A DNA stretch of 32,245 nucleotides from Rhodospirillaceae bacterium (GCA_018674495.1 JABHAA010000039.1:1-32245); one strand, 5' to 3'; counted from the stretch's first letter, positions 1 to 6,616 are shown. A program made the numbers and translations. Notes: generated from the sequence alone by a model not told the origin.

Positions 1-119
1 ACGCTGCCGGTGACCACTTTGCCGAACAGGCGTGCGTCGCCGGCAAAGGATTCTTCCAACAGGTCTGCAAAATTTTCGGTGCTGGTGGGGAGGCCCGTTT
101 CTTCGGCTGCTTCGGCCAT
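1..119 (-). CDS. rpsA: 30S ribosomal protein S1, N-terminal part (runs off window)
   Basis: Only the first 39 codons are present; the rest lies beyond position 1. The start ATG is at 119-117 on the minus strand, preceded by a purine-rich ribosome binding site (AGAGGAAA, complement of 127-134). The translated start, with a short acidic leader followed by a FADLLEESF segment and GKVVTG, matches the beginning of bacterial ribosomal protein S1 just before its first S1 RNA-binding domain. S1 helps bind mRNA to the 30S subunit. The position directly downstream of cmk supports the call, because aroA-cmk-rpsA is a common proteobacterial order. The 136-base gap to cmk leaves room for an rpsA promoter, but I see no clear one. 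Confidence 0.85.
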   Translation of the reverse strand, partial: MAEAAEETGLPTSTENFADLLEESFAGDARLFGKVVTGS

Positions 120-255
120 GGTGTGATTTCCTCTTCTCTTATTATTCCGGCCAACCGGTTTTTCCGGCGGTCTTGGGTAAAGTCAAATCCGCCATTTAAT
201 CGCCCAATGACGGGGTGAAATTCGATCAACGGCGGCGATGACAATTATCCGCCCG

Positions 256-894
256 TTAATCGGGTGCCTTAGCAGAAATGAATTCGAGCGCCGCTGCATA
301 CACCGCGTCGGCGTCCAAATGGCTGGTATCGATGACCAAAGCGTCCTCGGCCGGCTTTAGGGGCGCAACTTTACGCGACGTGTCGCGGGCGTCCCGTTCT
401 TTCAATTCCTGCAAAACGCGGCCATATATAGCTTCCGTTCCCTGTTCCTGCAACTGCTTTACGCGCCGCGTCGCGCGCACCTCCGGGCTGGCCGTCAGGA
501 ACAGTTTTGCGGGCGCGTCCGGGATCACCACGGTGCCGGTATCGCGGCCATCGAAAACGGCACCCTCGGCGCCCCCCGGCGGCGCCGCTGCGAAGCCGCG
601 CTGAAATTCCAAAAGCACATCCCGCACCGCCGGAATGGCGGCCACCTTGGAGGCGCTGAGGGCGGCATCCTCGGAGCGCAAGCCGGGCGCCTCAAGATCA
701 TCACCGGTGAGCGCGCGGGCGGCCTCTACCGCCGCCGCTTCATCTTCGGGATCACCGCCAGCCCCCAGCACTTTCAAGCCCACCGCCCGGTAGAGCTTGC
801 CCGTATCCAGCCGCGCATAGCCGAAGTGGGCCGCCAGACGCTGCGTCAATTCGCCCTTGCCGGCCGCCGCCGGACCATCGACGGTGATGATCAT
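256..894 (-). CDS. cmk: Cytidylate kinase (CMP/dCMP kinase)
   Basis: A 212-residue protein of normal length for bacterial cytidylate kinase, which phosphorylates CMP and dCMP with ATP in the cytoplasm. The P-loop GPAAAGKGE is at residues 7-15, followed by the family's RLDTGKLYRAV nucleotide-binding stretch. A DGRDTGTVVIPDA segment and a lid region with repeated arginines (ATRRVKQLQ, then KERDARD) also match. The ATG at 894-892 overlaps the aroA stop in an ATGA arrangement, so the two are translationally coupled. The P-loop has Ala where many homologues have Ser (AASGKG), a mild difference. No start upstream is needed. Confidence 0.95.
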   Translation of the reverse strand: MIITVDGPAAAGKGELTQRLAAHFGYARLDTGKLYRAVGLKVLGAGGDPEDEAAAVEAARALTGDDLEAPGLRSEDAALSASKVAAIPAVRDVLLEFQRGFAAAPPGGAEGAVFDGRDTGTVVIPDAPAKLFLTASPEVRATRRVKQLQEQGTEAIYGRVLQELKERDARDTSRKVAPLKPAEDALVIDTSHLDADAVYAAALEFISAKAPD

Positions 895-2243
895 AGCTGC
901 ACTTCGCCTGGTTCCATGGACGCCCCCAGGCCGTTCATCAGATCCAGAAATTCCGGAAAACTGGTGGCGATGGTGGCGCCATCATCGATGCTGATCGGCT
1001 TTTCGGCGCCAGCGCCCAGCACTAGAAAGGCCATGGCGATGCGGTGATCCAGCTTGGCAGCGATTTCCGCGCCGCCCTTCGGCGCACCGCCGAGGCCATG
1101 AATTGTCAGGCTGTCGGCGCCCTCTACCACTTGGACGCCGCAGGCTGCCAGACCCTCCGCCATGGCCGACAGGCGGTCCGATTCCTTAACCCTCAACTCG
1201 GCGATGCCTTCGAAATGGCTTATCCCATCGGCAAAGGCGGCGGCCACCGCCAGGATCGGATATTCATCGATCATCGAGGGCGCCCGCGCCGCCGGCACGG
1301 TGATGCCCTTAAGCGGTCCATGTTCGGCGGTCAAATCGGCAATCGCCTCGCCGCCCTGATCGGTGGCGTTGGAGACCGAGATCGCCGCGCCCATGTCCCG
1401 CAAACAGTCCAGCAACCCGGCGCGCAAGGGGTTGAGCCCGGCGCGGCGCAGCGTAACTTTGGAGCCCGGCACCAGCAACGACGCCACCAGCGGAAACGCG
1501 GCAGAAGATATATCGCCAGGCACAATCACTTTGGCGCCGGTCAGTTCCGGATAACCGGCAAGGCGGATGCGGCGCGCGCCGCCGGGCTGGTCCTGGGTGC
1601 GGACATCGGCGCCGAAATAGCGCAGCATTAATTCGGTGTGATCCCGGGACGGGTTCGGCTCAATCACCGTGGTCTCGCCTTGGGTGTTGAGACCGGCCAG
1701 CAAAATCGCCGATTTGACCTGGGCCGAGGCCACCGCCAAGGTTTCGTCGGCGCCTCTGAGCCGGTCGCTGCCATGTACGGTAATAGGCAAAAGCTCGCCG
1801 TCCCGCGCGGTAAAACTGGCGCCCATGCGGCTTAAAGGCTCGGTGATGCGCGCCATCGGGCGCTCCCGGAGCGAGGCATCGCCGGTGATCACGGCATTGA
1901 ACGGATGGCTGGCCAAAAGCCCCATCAGTAGCCTTGCGCCGGTGCCGGAATTACCGAGATCAAGGACGCTTGCCGGTTCCGCCAGGCCGCCAACGCCGCG
2001 CCCCCAAAGCCGCCATACAGGCTCGGCCCCGCTGCTATCGGTATCTTGGCTAATTTCGATGCCGAGGGCGCGCAGGGCATTTAAGGTCGCCATGACATCT
2101 TCGGCGCCCAACAGGCCGGTAATCTCGGTCTCGCCCACCGCCGAGGCGCCAATCATCAACGCCCGGTGCGACAGAGATTTGTCGCCGGGTACCGGCACGT
2201 CGCCAGCGAGCGCATTGGACGGGTTCGAGGTTATGGTGGCCAA
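891..2243 (-). CDS. aroA: 3-phosphoshikimate 1-carboxyvinyltransferase (EPSP synthase, class II type)
   Basis: A 450-residue cytoplasmic shikimate-pathway enzyme that transfers the enolpyruvyl group of PEP to shikimate 3-phosphate. Visible motifs are GDKSLSH (20-26), NSGTGAR (98-104), SAQVK (173-177), RDHTE (200-204) and, near the end, APSMIDEYPILAVAAAFA and LRVKESDR. The overall pattern resembles class II enzymes such as Agrobacterium CP4. Residue 100 is Gly, where CP4 has the Ala linked to glyphosate insensitivity, so this enzyme may be sensitive (inference). The start is TTG at 2243-2241, with GGAAG seven bases upstream; no in-frame ATG fits the conserved N-terminus. The gene ends overlapping cmk by four bases. 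Confidence 0.94.
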   Translation of the reverse strand: MATITSNPSNALAGDVPVPGDKSLSHRALMIGASAVGETEITGLLGAEDVMATLNALRALGIEISQDTDSSGAEPVWRLWGRGVGGLAEPASVLDLGNSGTGARLLMGLLASHPFNAVITGDASLRERPMARITEPLSRMGASFTARDGELLPITVHGSDRLRGADETLAVASAQVKSAILLAGLNTQGETTVIEPNPSRDHTELMLRYFGADVRTQDQPGGARRIRLAGYPELTGAKVIVPGDISSAAFPLVASLLVPGSKVTLRRAGLNPLRAGLLDCLRDMGAAISVSNATDQGGEAIADLTAEHGPLKGITVPAARAPSMIDEYPILAVAAAFADGISHFEGIAELRVKESDRLSAMAEGLAACGVQVVEGADSLTIHGLGGAPKGGAEIAAKLDHRIAMAFLVLGAGAEKPISIDDGATIATSFPEFLDLMNGLGASMEPGEVQL

Positions 2244-2430
2244 ACCTAAGCTTCCATTTTTGTAAACATTTGAATTGCCGGGCTCTCTAGCATGCGGCGG
2301 CTACGCAAACCAGCCTTCCGGGGCCGCCGCGCCCTCCGCCTGATGGGATTTTGAGAAAATTAGTTTTGACAGAGCGTTTGCAACATGGCACTTGGCGCAG
2401 GATTTCAATCAGGCGATGAAGGAGTTGGGA

Positions 2431-2793
2431 GTGGCAAACGCTGATTTGGGCATTAAGCTGAGCTGTCAAAGCTGCGGCGCCAAGTTTTACGACTTGAAGA
2501 AGAAAAAGCCGGTGTGTCCCGCCTGCGAGACGGAGTTCGTTCCGCCCAAGCCCAAGGCGCGGCGCGCCCCGCCGGAGCCGCCCAAGTCCGCCCCGGAAGA
2601 ACCAAAGCCCGCCGAAACCGAAGAGAGCGGCGATGCGGCCGCCAAAGAAGTCGAAGAGGCGGTCATTGAAACCGACGATGATGATGAAAACGATGATGGG
2701 CTGATCGAAGATACATCGGACATGGGCAGCGACGAGGACGATGTCGCCGCAGTCGTCGAAACAGTGGACGGTGACAGCGCCGACAAGAATTAG
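2431..2793 (+). CDS. TIGR02300 family protein (FYDLN acid protein), zinc-ribbon plus acidic tail
   Basis: A short protein of unknown function typical of alphaproteobacteria. The N-terminus carries a CxxC...CPAC zinc-ribbon pattern around the name-giving FYDL sequence (CGAKFYDL). After it comes a Lys/Pro-rich linker and a long, very acidic, low-complexity tail rich in Asp, Glu and Val. I place the start at GTG 2431, because AAGGAG lies six bases upstream (2419-2424) and family members begin a few residues before the first cysteine. A TTG at 2392 and an ATG at 2416 are in frame and would add up to 13 residues. It is divergent from aroA, a frequent arrangement for this family as I recall. The function is not known; 120 residues from GTG. 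Confidence 0.85.
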   Translation: MANADLGIKLSCQSCGAKFYDLKKKKPVCPACETEFVPPKPKARRAPPEPPKSAPEEPKPAETEESGDAAAKEVEEAVIETDDDDENDDGLIEDTSDMGSDEDDVAAVVETVDGDSADKN

Positions 2794-2867
2794 ATTATTT
2801 TGAATTGGCGGCTGTTTCGATCCGGAATTTTCTTGCTTTGTAATCGAATTCCCTCTTAATTACCGCC

Positions 2868-2886
2868 GCCCGCCGGGCTAATTTTC
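2868..2886 (+). terminator. Possible weak terminator after the TIGR02300 gene
   Basis: A short GC-rich inverted repeat, GCCC-gcc-GGGC at 2868-2878, is followed by TAATTTT. It sits about 75 bases past the stop of the acidic protein and just before the tRNA gene. The stem is only four or five base pairs, so this is a weak candidate. Confidence 0.3.
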
Positions 2887-2907
2887 CTGCGCGGGACAAA
2901 AAAGTAT

Positions 2908-2983
2908 GGGGCCGTAGCTCAGTTGGGAGAGCGCGTGAATGGCATTCACGAGGTCGTCGGTTCGATCCCGTCCGGCTCCACCA
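2908..2983 (+). tRNA. tRNA-Ala, anticodon GGC
   Basis: A complete 76-base cloverleaf including an encoded CCA (2981-2983). The acceptor stem pairs GGGGCCG with CGGCTCC and contains the G3-T70 (G3:U70) wobble that identifies alanine tRNAs. The D-arm has the GTAGCTCAGTTGGGAGAGC form. The anticodon stem CGTGA/TCACG encloses loop ATGGCAT, giving anticodon GGC for GCC/GCU codons. The T-arm reads GTCGGTTCGATCCCGTC. No intron or mismatch is visible. Confidence 0.97.
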
Positions 2984-3104
2984 CCCTTCGCCCTTACTGG
3001 CTTCGGGTGGCGCAACCCAGTAAGCGATCCTAAACCGCTAGAGCGAAGGAGTGCCGCCCGTAGCCTTAGCCAAGGGGGGCCGGCGATTCCACCCCCACCA
3101 ACCA
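2984..3104 (+). other. Strongly structured tRNA trailer or possible small RNA
   Basis: The 120 bases after tRNA-Ala are full of complementary segments. CCTTCGC (2985-2991) pairs with GCGAAGG (3043-3049). Inside this, CTTACTGG (2993-3000) pairs with CCAGTAAG (3017-3024). Further on, CCTT-agcc-AAGG (3064-3075) and a G-run (3074-3079) opposite a C-run (3092-3096) could form more stems. The segment ends in ACCCCCACCA, which looks tRNA-3'-end-like, but no T-loop or second cloverleaf can be folded from it. It could be a processing signal, a fixed RNA or a tRNA-gene remnant. No protein frame is convincing here. Confidence 0.4.
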
Positions 3105-3175
3105 AATTGTGAAGTTACCTTGCCTGTCCAATGGGATACGCTCCCGGCCAGCATTCGCCCGGAAAGGACATCACC

Positions 3176-3634
3176 ATGATATTGCGCGCCCTCACCCTAC
3201 TCATTGCCTTGGGAATTCCCCTCGCTGCCCAAGCCGGCCAGGCCGCCGACAACCTCAAGACCGGCGCCGCGTTTCTCGCCGCCAACAAACAGAAAAGCGG
3301 CGTAACGGTTCTGCCCAGCGGTCTTCAATATTCGGTCCTGAAAGCGGGTACCGGTAAGCGGCCTAGCGCCAGCGACCGGGTTGTGGTGCATTACCGGGGC
3401 ACCTCCATCGACGGCAAGGAGTTCGACAGCTCTTACTCCCGCGGCCAGCCCGCCACCTTCCCGGTCAACCGGGTCATCCCCGGCTGGACCGAGGCCTTGC
3501 AGCAGATGCGCACCGGCGCCAAATGGCAGGTCGCAATCCCATCGAACCTCGCCTATGGAAAGCGCGGCGCCGGCGGCGTGATCGGGCCTAACGAGACCTT
3601 GTTGTTCGATATCGAGTTGCTGGAGATTAAGTAG
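3176..3634 (+). CDS. Secreted FKBP-type peptidyl-prolyl cis-trans isomerase
   Basis: A 152-residue periplasmic folding catalyst. Residues 1 to about 19 form a Sec signal peptide with a hydrophobic core (LTLLIALGIPLAAQA) and a probable cleavage site after AQA. A linker of about 30 residues leads into one FKBP domain: GLQYSVLKAGTG, the VVVHYRGT strand, FDSSYSRGQPATFPVN, VIPGWTEALQQM, and the final LAYGKRGAG...IGPNETLLFDIELLEI. This is the FkpA/Mip-like arrangement without the long N-terminal dimerisation helix. The ATG at 3176 has GGAAAGGA about seven bases upstream; an in-frame start at 3131 would put extra residues before the signal peptide. It stands alone between the tRNA and the accessory patch. 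Confidence 0.92.
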   Translation: MILRALTLLIALGIPLAAQAGQAADNLKTGAAFLAANKQKSGVTVLPSGLQYSVLKAGTGKRPSASDRVVVHYRGTSIDGKEFDSSYSRGQPATFPVNRVIPGWTEALQQMRTGAKWQVAIPSNLAYGKRGAGGVIGPNETLLFDIELLEIK

Positions 3635-3638
3635 CAAC

Positions 3639-3677
3639 GGCCCAGCCCGTATGGGGATGGCCAGGTCGGTCAGCCGG
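3639..3677 (+). repeat. Copy 1 of a 39-40 nt hairpin repeat
   Basis: This segment matches 4909-4948 at 32 of 39 aligned positions with a one-base gap. The shared core is TGGGGATG-CC-GGTCGG-CAG followed by CCGG. It starts five bases after the FKBP stop. GCCCG (3645-3649) can pair with CGGGC just past the repeat (3675-3679). The core resembles palindromic intergenic repeats common in alphaproteobacteria (GGGATGCCCGGGTC type), from memory. Confidence 0.6.
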
Positions 3678-4157
3678 GCGCCAGTCTAGGCACCGGTCTG
3701 TACTCGGAGCACCGTCAGATCGCTCATACTATTCCTGGTATGCCGTCCCTTCATGGGACACATGGCTGCGACATATTTTCCAAAAAACCACCATACCGGT
3801 TCATTACTAATCCTTCCGGTTCATAACGGAAAGTACCGGATTTTGTCCGCTCACGGTGAGACGCATTCGCTCGCACGAGGAATGCGACGTGCAACACCCG
3901 AATTCGCATGTACATCATCACCATTTATGGACACTTATATACATATCGGCGGAGTATGCTCGGCCATGTGGGCGCCCGTCTTGGTACCGCGTTGTGCTTG
4001 GAGCACCACTACAAGCCACGATCTCAGGGGCACGGCCTGCGTGGTTTCAAAAAGACCTATACACAATTTTCAAGAGCACGAGCGCTCGCATGCGCTGTTA
4101 CTGATATAGTCTGCCGCGCGCTCGGCGCAAGTGGTACAGGAAATTAGCAATTATTAT
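3678..4157. other. Gene-free, compositionally different stretch upstream of higBA
   Basis: About 480 bases with visibly lower GC than the neighbours and no convincing protein. Frames here are short, lack ribosome binding sites and show no domain. Small structures are present: CATAC...GTATG (3725-3742), GTCCC-ttcat-GGGAC (3745-3759), a direct repeat CCGGTTCAT at 3796-3804 and 3816-3824 (20-base period), and the palindrome CGAGCGCTCG (4079-4088). The end of the stretch probably holds the higBA promoter; TATAGT near 4105-4112 is a possible -10. It may be a decayed insert. Confidence 0.45.
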
Positions 4158-4172
4158 TTACCAAAATGGTAA
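4158..4172. promoter_or_regulatory. Candidate HigA operator (perfect inverted repeat)
   Basis: TTACCA-AAA-TGGTAA is a perfect 6-3-6 inverted repeat ending nine bases before the higB start codon. HigA-family antitoxins repress their own operon by binding palindromes that overlap the promoter or start region, so this is the natural operator candidate. The position is seen directly; binding is inferred. Confidence 0.6.
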
Positions 4173-4181
4173 TTTGCTGGC

Positions 4182-4475
4182 ATGCTGGTCATTGCAAAAA
4201 GAACGTTGGTTGCGTATTGGGGCGCGCATGCAGAGACAAAACAACCGCTGCTCTCCTGGTACGATGAAGCCCGCAATGCCACGTGGCATAGTTGGACGGA
4301 TATCAAGGCCATGTATTCCAACGCGTCGGCCCTTAACGATGGCCGTGTATGCTTCGATATCAAGGGCGGGAATTACCGCCTGATCGTGCATGTCCACTAT
4401 CGCTCACAGATCGTTTTTATTCGCTTTGTAGGAACCCACGCGGAATACGACAAGATCGACGGCAACACTGTTTAG
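4182..4475 (+). CDS. higB: Type II toxin HigB (RelE-like mRNA interferase)
   Basis: A 97-residue protein of normal size for HigB toxins, which cleave mRNA on the ribosome. The sequence follows the family pattern: MLVIAKRTLVAYW, then PLLSWYDEARNATWHSW, DIKAMYSNAS, VCFDIKGGNYRLIVHV, and the ending IRFVGTHAEYDKID. The ATG at 4182 gives the conserved N-terminus; the ribosome binding site is weak. The toxin gene precedes the antitoxin gene, as is usual for hig systems, with a 35-base gap to higA. The frame is intact and the typical C-terminal HAEYDKI sequence is present, so it is probably functional. Chromosomal copies often stabilise accessory regions. Confidence 0.92.
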   Translation: MLVIAKRTLVAYWGAHAETKQPLLSWYDEARNATWHSWTDIKAMYSNASALNDGRVCFDIKGGNYRLIVHVHYRSQIVFIRFVGTHAEYDKIDGNTV

Positions 4476-4510
4476 CCGCAAGAATCGCGCTGGAAAGAAG
4501 GACGCTGCAA

Positions 4511-4903
4511 ATGGCAAACTCAAGGAGCATCAGTATCCGCCCGGTTTTGGGCGAGGCCGATTATGACGCCGCTTTGGAAGAGGTTGCCGACCTGATGGCG
4601 GGCGACCCCACTGAGGGCTCCACCGATGATATCCGCATGAGTGTCCTGGCAACGCTCATCGAAAAATACGAAGAAGAACGTTATCCGATGGAAGCGCCGG
4701 GCCCGATTGAGGCCATACGGTTTCGCATGGAGCTGTCTTGCTTCGAGCGCAAAGACCTAGAAGAAATTTTGGGCGGACCCGCCCGCGTTTCCGAGATATT
4801 TAAAGGGCGCAGAAGTTTGAGTATCGCCATGATCCGGCGCCTCAATGCCGAATGGAAAATCCCGGCGGAAATATTGATCCGCGACACACGAAAAGTCGTG
4901 TGA
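4511..4903 (+). CDS. higA: Antitoxin HigA with helix-turn-helix domain
   Basis: A 130-residue antitoxin and autorepressor. The N-terminal part (IRPVLGEADYDAALEEVADL) and the middle (LATLIEKYEEERYPM, PIEAIRFRMEL) are typical of HigA proteins in the XRE superfamily. The C-terminal helix-turn-helix spans roughly residues 77-115: the ERKDLEEILGGPARVSEIFKG segment, then LSIAMIRRL. The ATG at 4511 follows AAGAAGGA by seven to eight bases; the same frame is open further upstream but overlaps higB and has no such signal. It should bind HigB and probably the inverted repeat at 4158-4172. The frame is complete. Confidence 0.92.
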   Translation: MANSRSISIRPVLGEADYDAALEEVADLMAGDPTEGSTDDIRMSVLATLIEKYEEERYPMEAPGPIEAIRFRMELSCFERKDLEEILGGPARVSEIFKGRRSLSIAMIRRLNAEWKIPAEILIRDTRKVV

Positions 4904-4908
4904 CCACT

Positions 4909-4955
4909 GGCTCAGCCGGCCTGGGGATGCCCGGGTCGGACAGACCGGTTGGGCC
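4909..4955 (+). repeat. Copy 2 of the hairpin repeat, after higA
   Basis: Partner of the copy at 3639-3677. Here the flanks form a long stem: GGCTCAGCCGG (4909-4919) with CCGGTTGGGCC (4945-4955), 11 pairs including two G-U wobbles as RNA. The conserved TGGGGATG...GGTCGG core is in the loop. It begins five bases after the higA stop, just as copy 1 follows the FKBP gene. It could work as a 3' mRNA structure. Confidence 0.6.
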
Positions 4956-5026
4956 GTCCATCTACCCCGCGCTCGCCTATAGCCGCATTTCACCTCTAAA
5001 CCGCCTTAATTTTCGAAAAAGCCTAA

Positions 5027-5054
5027 TTCACCTCAGCCCCGTTCCCGCTATAAC
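5027..5054 (+). promoter_or_regulatory. Possible promoter of the first substrate-binding protein gene
   Basis: TTCACC (5027-5032) and TATAAC (5049-5054) are separated by 16 bases and lie about 80 bases before the start codon. The -10 hexamer is the same as the one upstream of the second binding-protein gene. A perfect inverted repeat AACCGG-cacata-CCGGTT (5084-5101) follows in the leader and could be an operator. Confidence 0.4.
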
Positions 5055-5132
5055 GGCTCCACGGAAATCATGTTTAACAATACAACCGGCACATACCGGT
5101 TATCTCATTCATTATTTTATCAGGAGAGGCTC

Positions 5133-6326
5133 ATGCAAAGACGTACAATTCTTAGTTTAGCAATCGGCACCGCGCTGGCGGTATCGGTCAGTATTGCCCC
5201 GGCCAAGGCCGATCATGAAATCAAGATCGGCGTTGTCGGCCCGAAGACCGGCCCCCTCGCGGGCGGCGCTGCGGTATCCCATTGGCCGCCCTACCGGCTT
5301 TGGGAGAAAGAAGTGAATGCCCGCGGCGGTTTCAAGATCGATGGCAAGCGGCACAAGATGAAGCTGATCGAATATGATGATCGCACCAATCCGGGCGAAA
5401 CCATCAAGGCGATCAACCGCTTGATCAACCAGGACAAGGCGCATCTCATCATGGCGCCCTACGGCACCGGCTTTAACCTGGCCACCGCGCCGGTCTTTGC
5501 CAAACACGGCTATCCGCAATTTGCGATCGCCGCTGTTTCCGACAAGATCGACGTGATGATCAAGAAGTTCCCGAGCATGTTCTTCTTCCTCGGAGATACC
5601 ACATCTTATGCCCGTTCGGTGGCCGAGATTATGGCGAAGATGCGCGATGCGGGTAAAATCAACAACCGCGTAGCCATGGTTAATGTGGGCGACACCTTCG
5701 GCATCGAGCTGGCCAACGCGGCGCGCCCGGTGTTCAAGAAGTTCGGCTTCAAGATTGTCTATGACAAGTCCTATCCGCTGGGCACGCAAGATCTGACGCC
5801 GGTGATCAAGGCGGCCAAGGCGTCCAATCCCGATAGCTTCGTTGCCTGGTCCTACCCGCCCGACACCTTTGGTCTGGCGAAACAAGCCAAGATCGAAGGG
5901 CTGAAGGTCAAGGTCTATTATTCGGCGGTGGCGACGGCTTTCCCGGCATTCTCCAAGGTCTATGGCAAGTCGGCAGAAAACATTCTCGGCGCCGGCGGCG
6001 TTGCCAACACGGCCAAGTTCCAGGATTACCTGAAACGCCTCAAGGCAGGCACTGGCGTTGATGGCGATTATTGGGGCACCCCGGTGTATGGGGCGCTCAC
6101 AGAGTTGCTCACGGAAACCATCGAAAAAGTTGGCATCGATCGGGCTGCGATCCTCAAACACATCAAGTCCAACGTATTTGATACCTTGATGGGTCCGGTT
6201 GATCTCAGAAAACAGAACCTGCCGATCTGGTGGACCGTCGGCCAGTGGCAGAACGGCGTCTTTGAAGGCGTCAAAGGTACTGGCACCTCCGGAGAAAAAT
6301 CTGTTAAGCTGAAATCCGGCTGGTAA
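5133..6326 (+). CDS. LIV-type ABC transporter substrate-binding protein, copy 1
   Basis: A 397-residue periplasmic binding protein of the leucine/amide type (Peripla_BP_6, LivK-like). The N-terminus MQRRTILSLAIGTALAVSVS is a signal peptide, with a likely cleavage after AKA near residue 27. The mature protein starts with IKIGVVGPKTGPLAGG, the usual first strand and ligand-contact loop, followed by KLIEYDDRTNPGETIKA and VNVGDTFGIELANAA. The ATG at 5133 follows AGGAGAGG. It is closely similar along its whole length to the protein at 6617-7819, so the two arose by duplication. The family binds branched-chain amino acids, amides, urea or small organic acids; the ligand cannot be told from sequence. 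Confidence 0.9.
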   Translation: MQRRTILSLAIGTALAVSVSIAPAKADHEIKIGVVGPKTGPLAGGAAVSHWPPYRLWEKEVNARGGFKIDGKRHKMKLIEYDDRTNPGETIKAINRLINQDKAHLIMAPYGTGFNLATAPVFAKHGYPQFAIAAVSDKIDVMIKKFPSMFFFLGDTTSYARSVAEIMAKMRDAGKINNRVAMVNVGDTFGIELANAARPVFKKFGFKIVYDKSYPLGTQDLTPVIKAAKASNPDSFVAWSYPPDTFGLAKQAKIEGLKVKVYYSAVATAFPAFSKVYGKSAENILGAGGVANTAKFQDYLKRLKAGTGVDGDYWGTPVYGALTELLTETIEKVGIDRAAILKHIKSNVFDTLMGPVDLRKQNLPIWWTVGQWQNGVFEGVKGTGTSGEKSVKLKSGW

Positions 6327-6358
6327 GCCGAATATCCGCAAAATCTAAGCGTTTTTTG

Positions 6359-6397
6359 AACCCGGCCCGGCATCAACGCCTGGCCGGGTTCTCTTTT
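6359..6397 (+). terminator. Rho-independent terminator after binding-protein copy 1
   Basis: A perfect nine-pair stem, AACCCGGCC (6359-6367) with GGCCGGGTT (6382-6390), is followed directly by CTCTTTT. It lies 33 bases past the stop codon. It should end transcription of the first binding-protein gene and separate it from the second. Confidence 0.85.
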
Positions 6398-6414
6398 GCC
6401 AAAATTGTCTGTTT

Positions 6415-6501
6415 AATTCCATAACTTGGAATTTATTTATTATTCATGTGGTTTTACATTCGTGGTAAAATCTATATAACAGTCCTGAAACGCCATTCAG
6501 G
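6415..6501 (+). promoter_or_regulatory. AT-rich promoter region with three inverted repeats
   Basis: A promoter-like pair TTTACA (6453-6458) and TATAAC (6475-6480) has a 16-base spacer. Three inverted repeats cluster here: AATTCC-N7-GGAATT (6415-6433), TTTTAC-N7-GTAAAA (6452-6470), which overlaps the -35 element and spacer, and CCTGAA-N6-TTCAGG (6484-6501), just past the -10. These are plausible operators for an unseen regulator. The rest of the 290-base gap up to the next gene holds only the terminator and a ribosome binding site. Confidence 0.5.
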
Positions 6502-6616
6502 TATTAAAAATTAAGAGTCGGCATAAGCGGGCCAAGGGGTTGTTTTGATAGGCAAATTCATTGGCTAATTGTTAGCCAGGGTTAAGATCAAAATCTGCAA
6601 CACAGAGGAGGAAATC

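Noticed and set aside
2984..3104. Possible second tRNA, tmRNA or 4.5S RNA after tRNA-Ala
   Set aside because: The end looks tRNA-like, but no T-arm, D-arm or anticodon arm can be formed, and the conserved tmRNA and SRP RNA motifs are missing.
3753..4147. Overlapping short plus-strand frames of 79-118 codons before higB
   Set aside because: They overlap each other in different frames, lack ribosome binding sites and resemble no family; treated as non-coding.
5157..6341. Long open frame on the minus strand opposite the first binding-protein gene (394 codons)
   Set aside because: It is the antisense shadow of a GC-rich gene: no domain, no ribosome binding site, and a similar shadow occurs opposite the paralogue.
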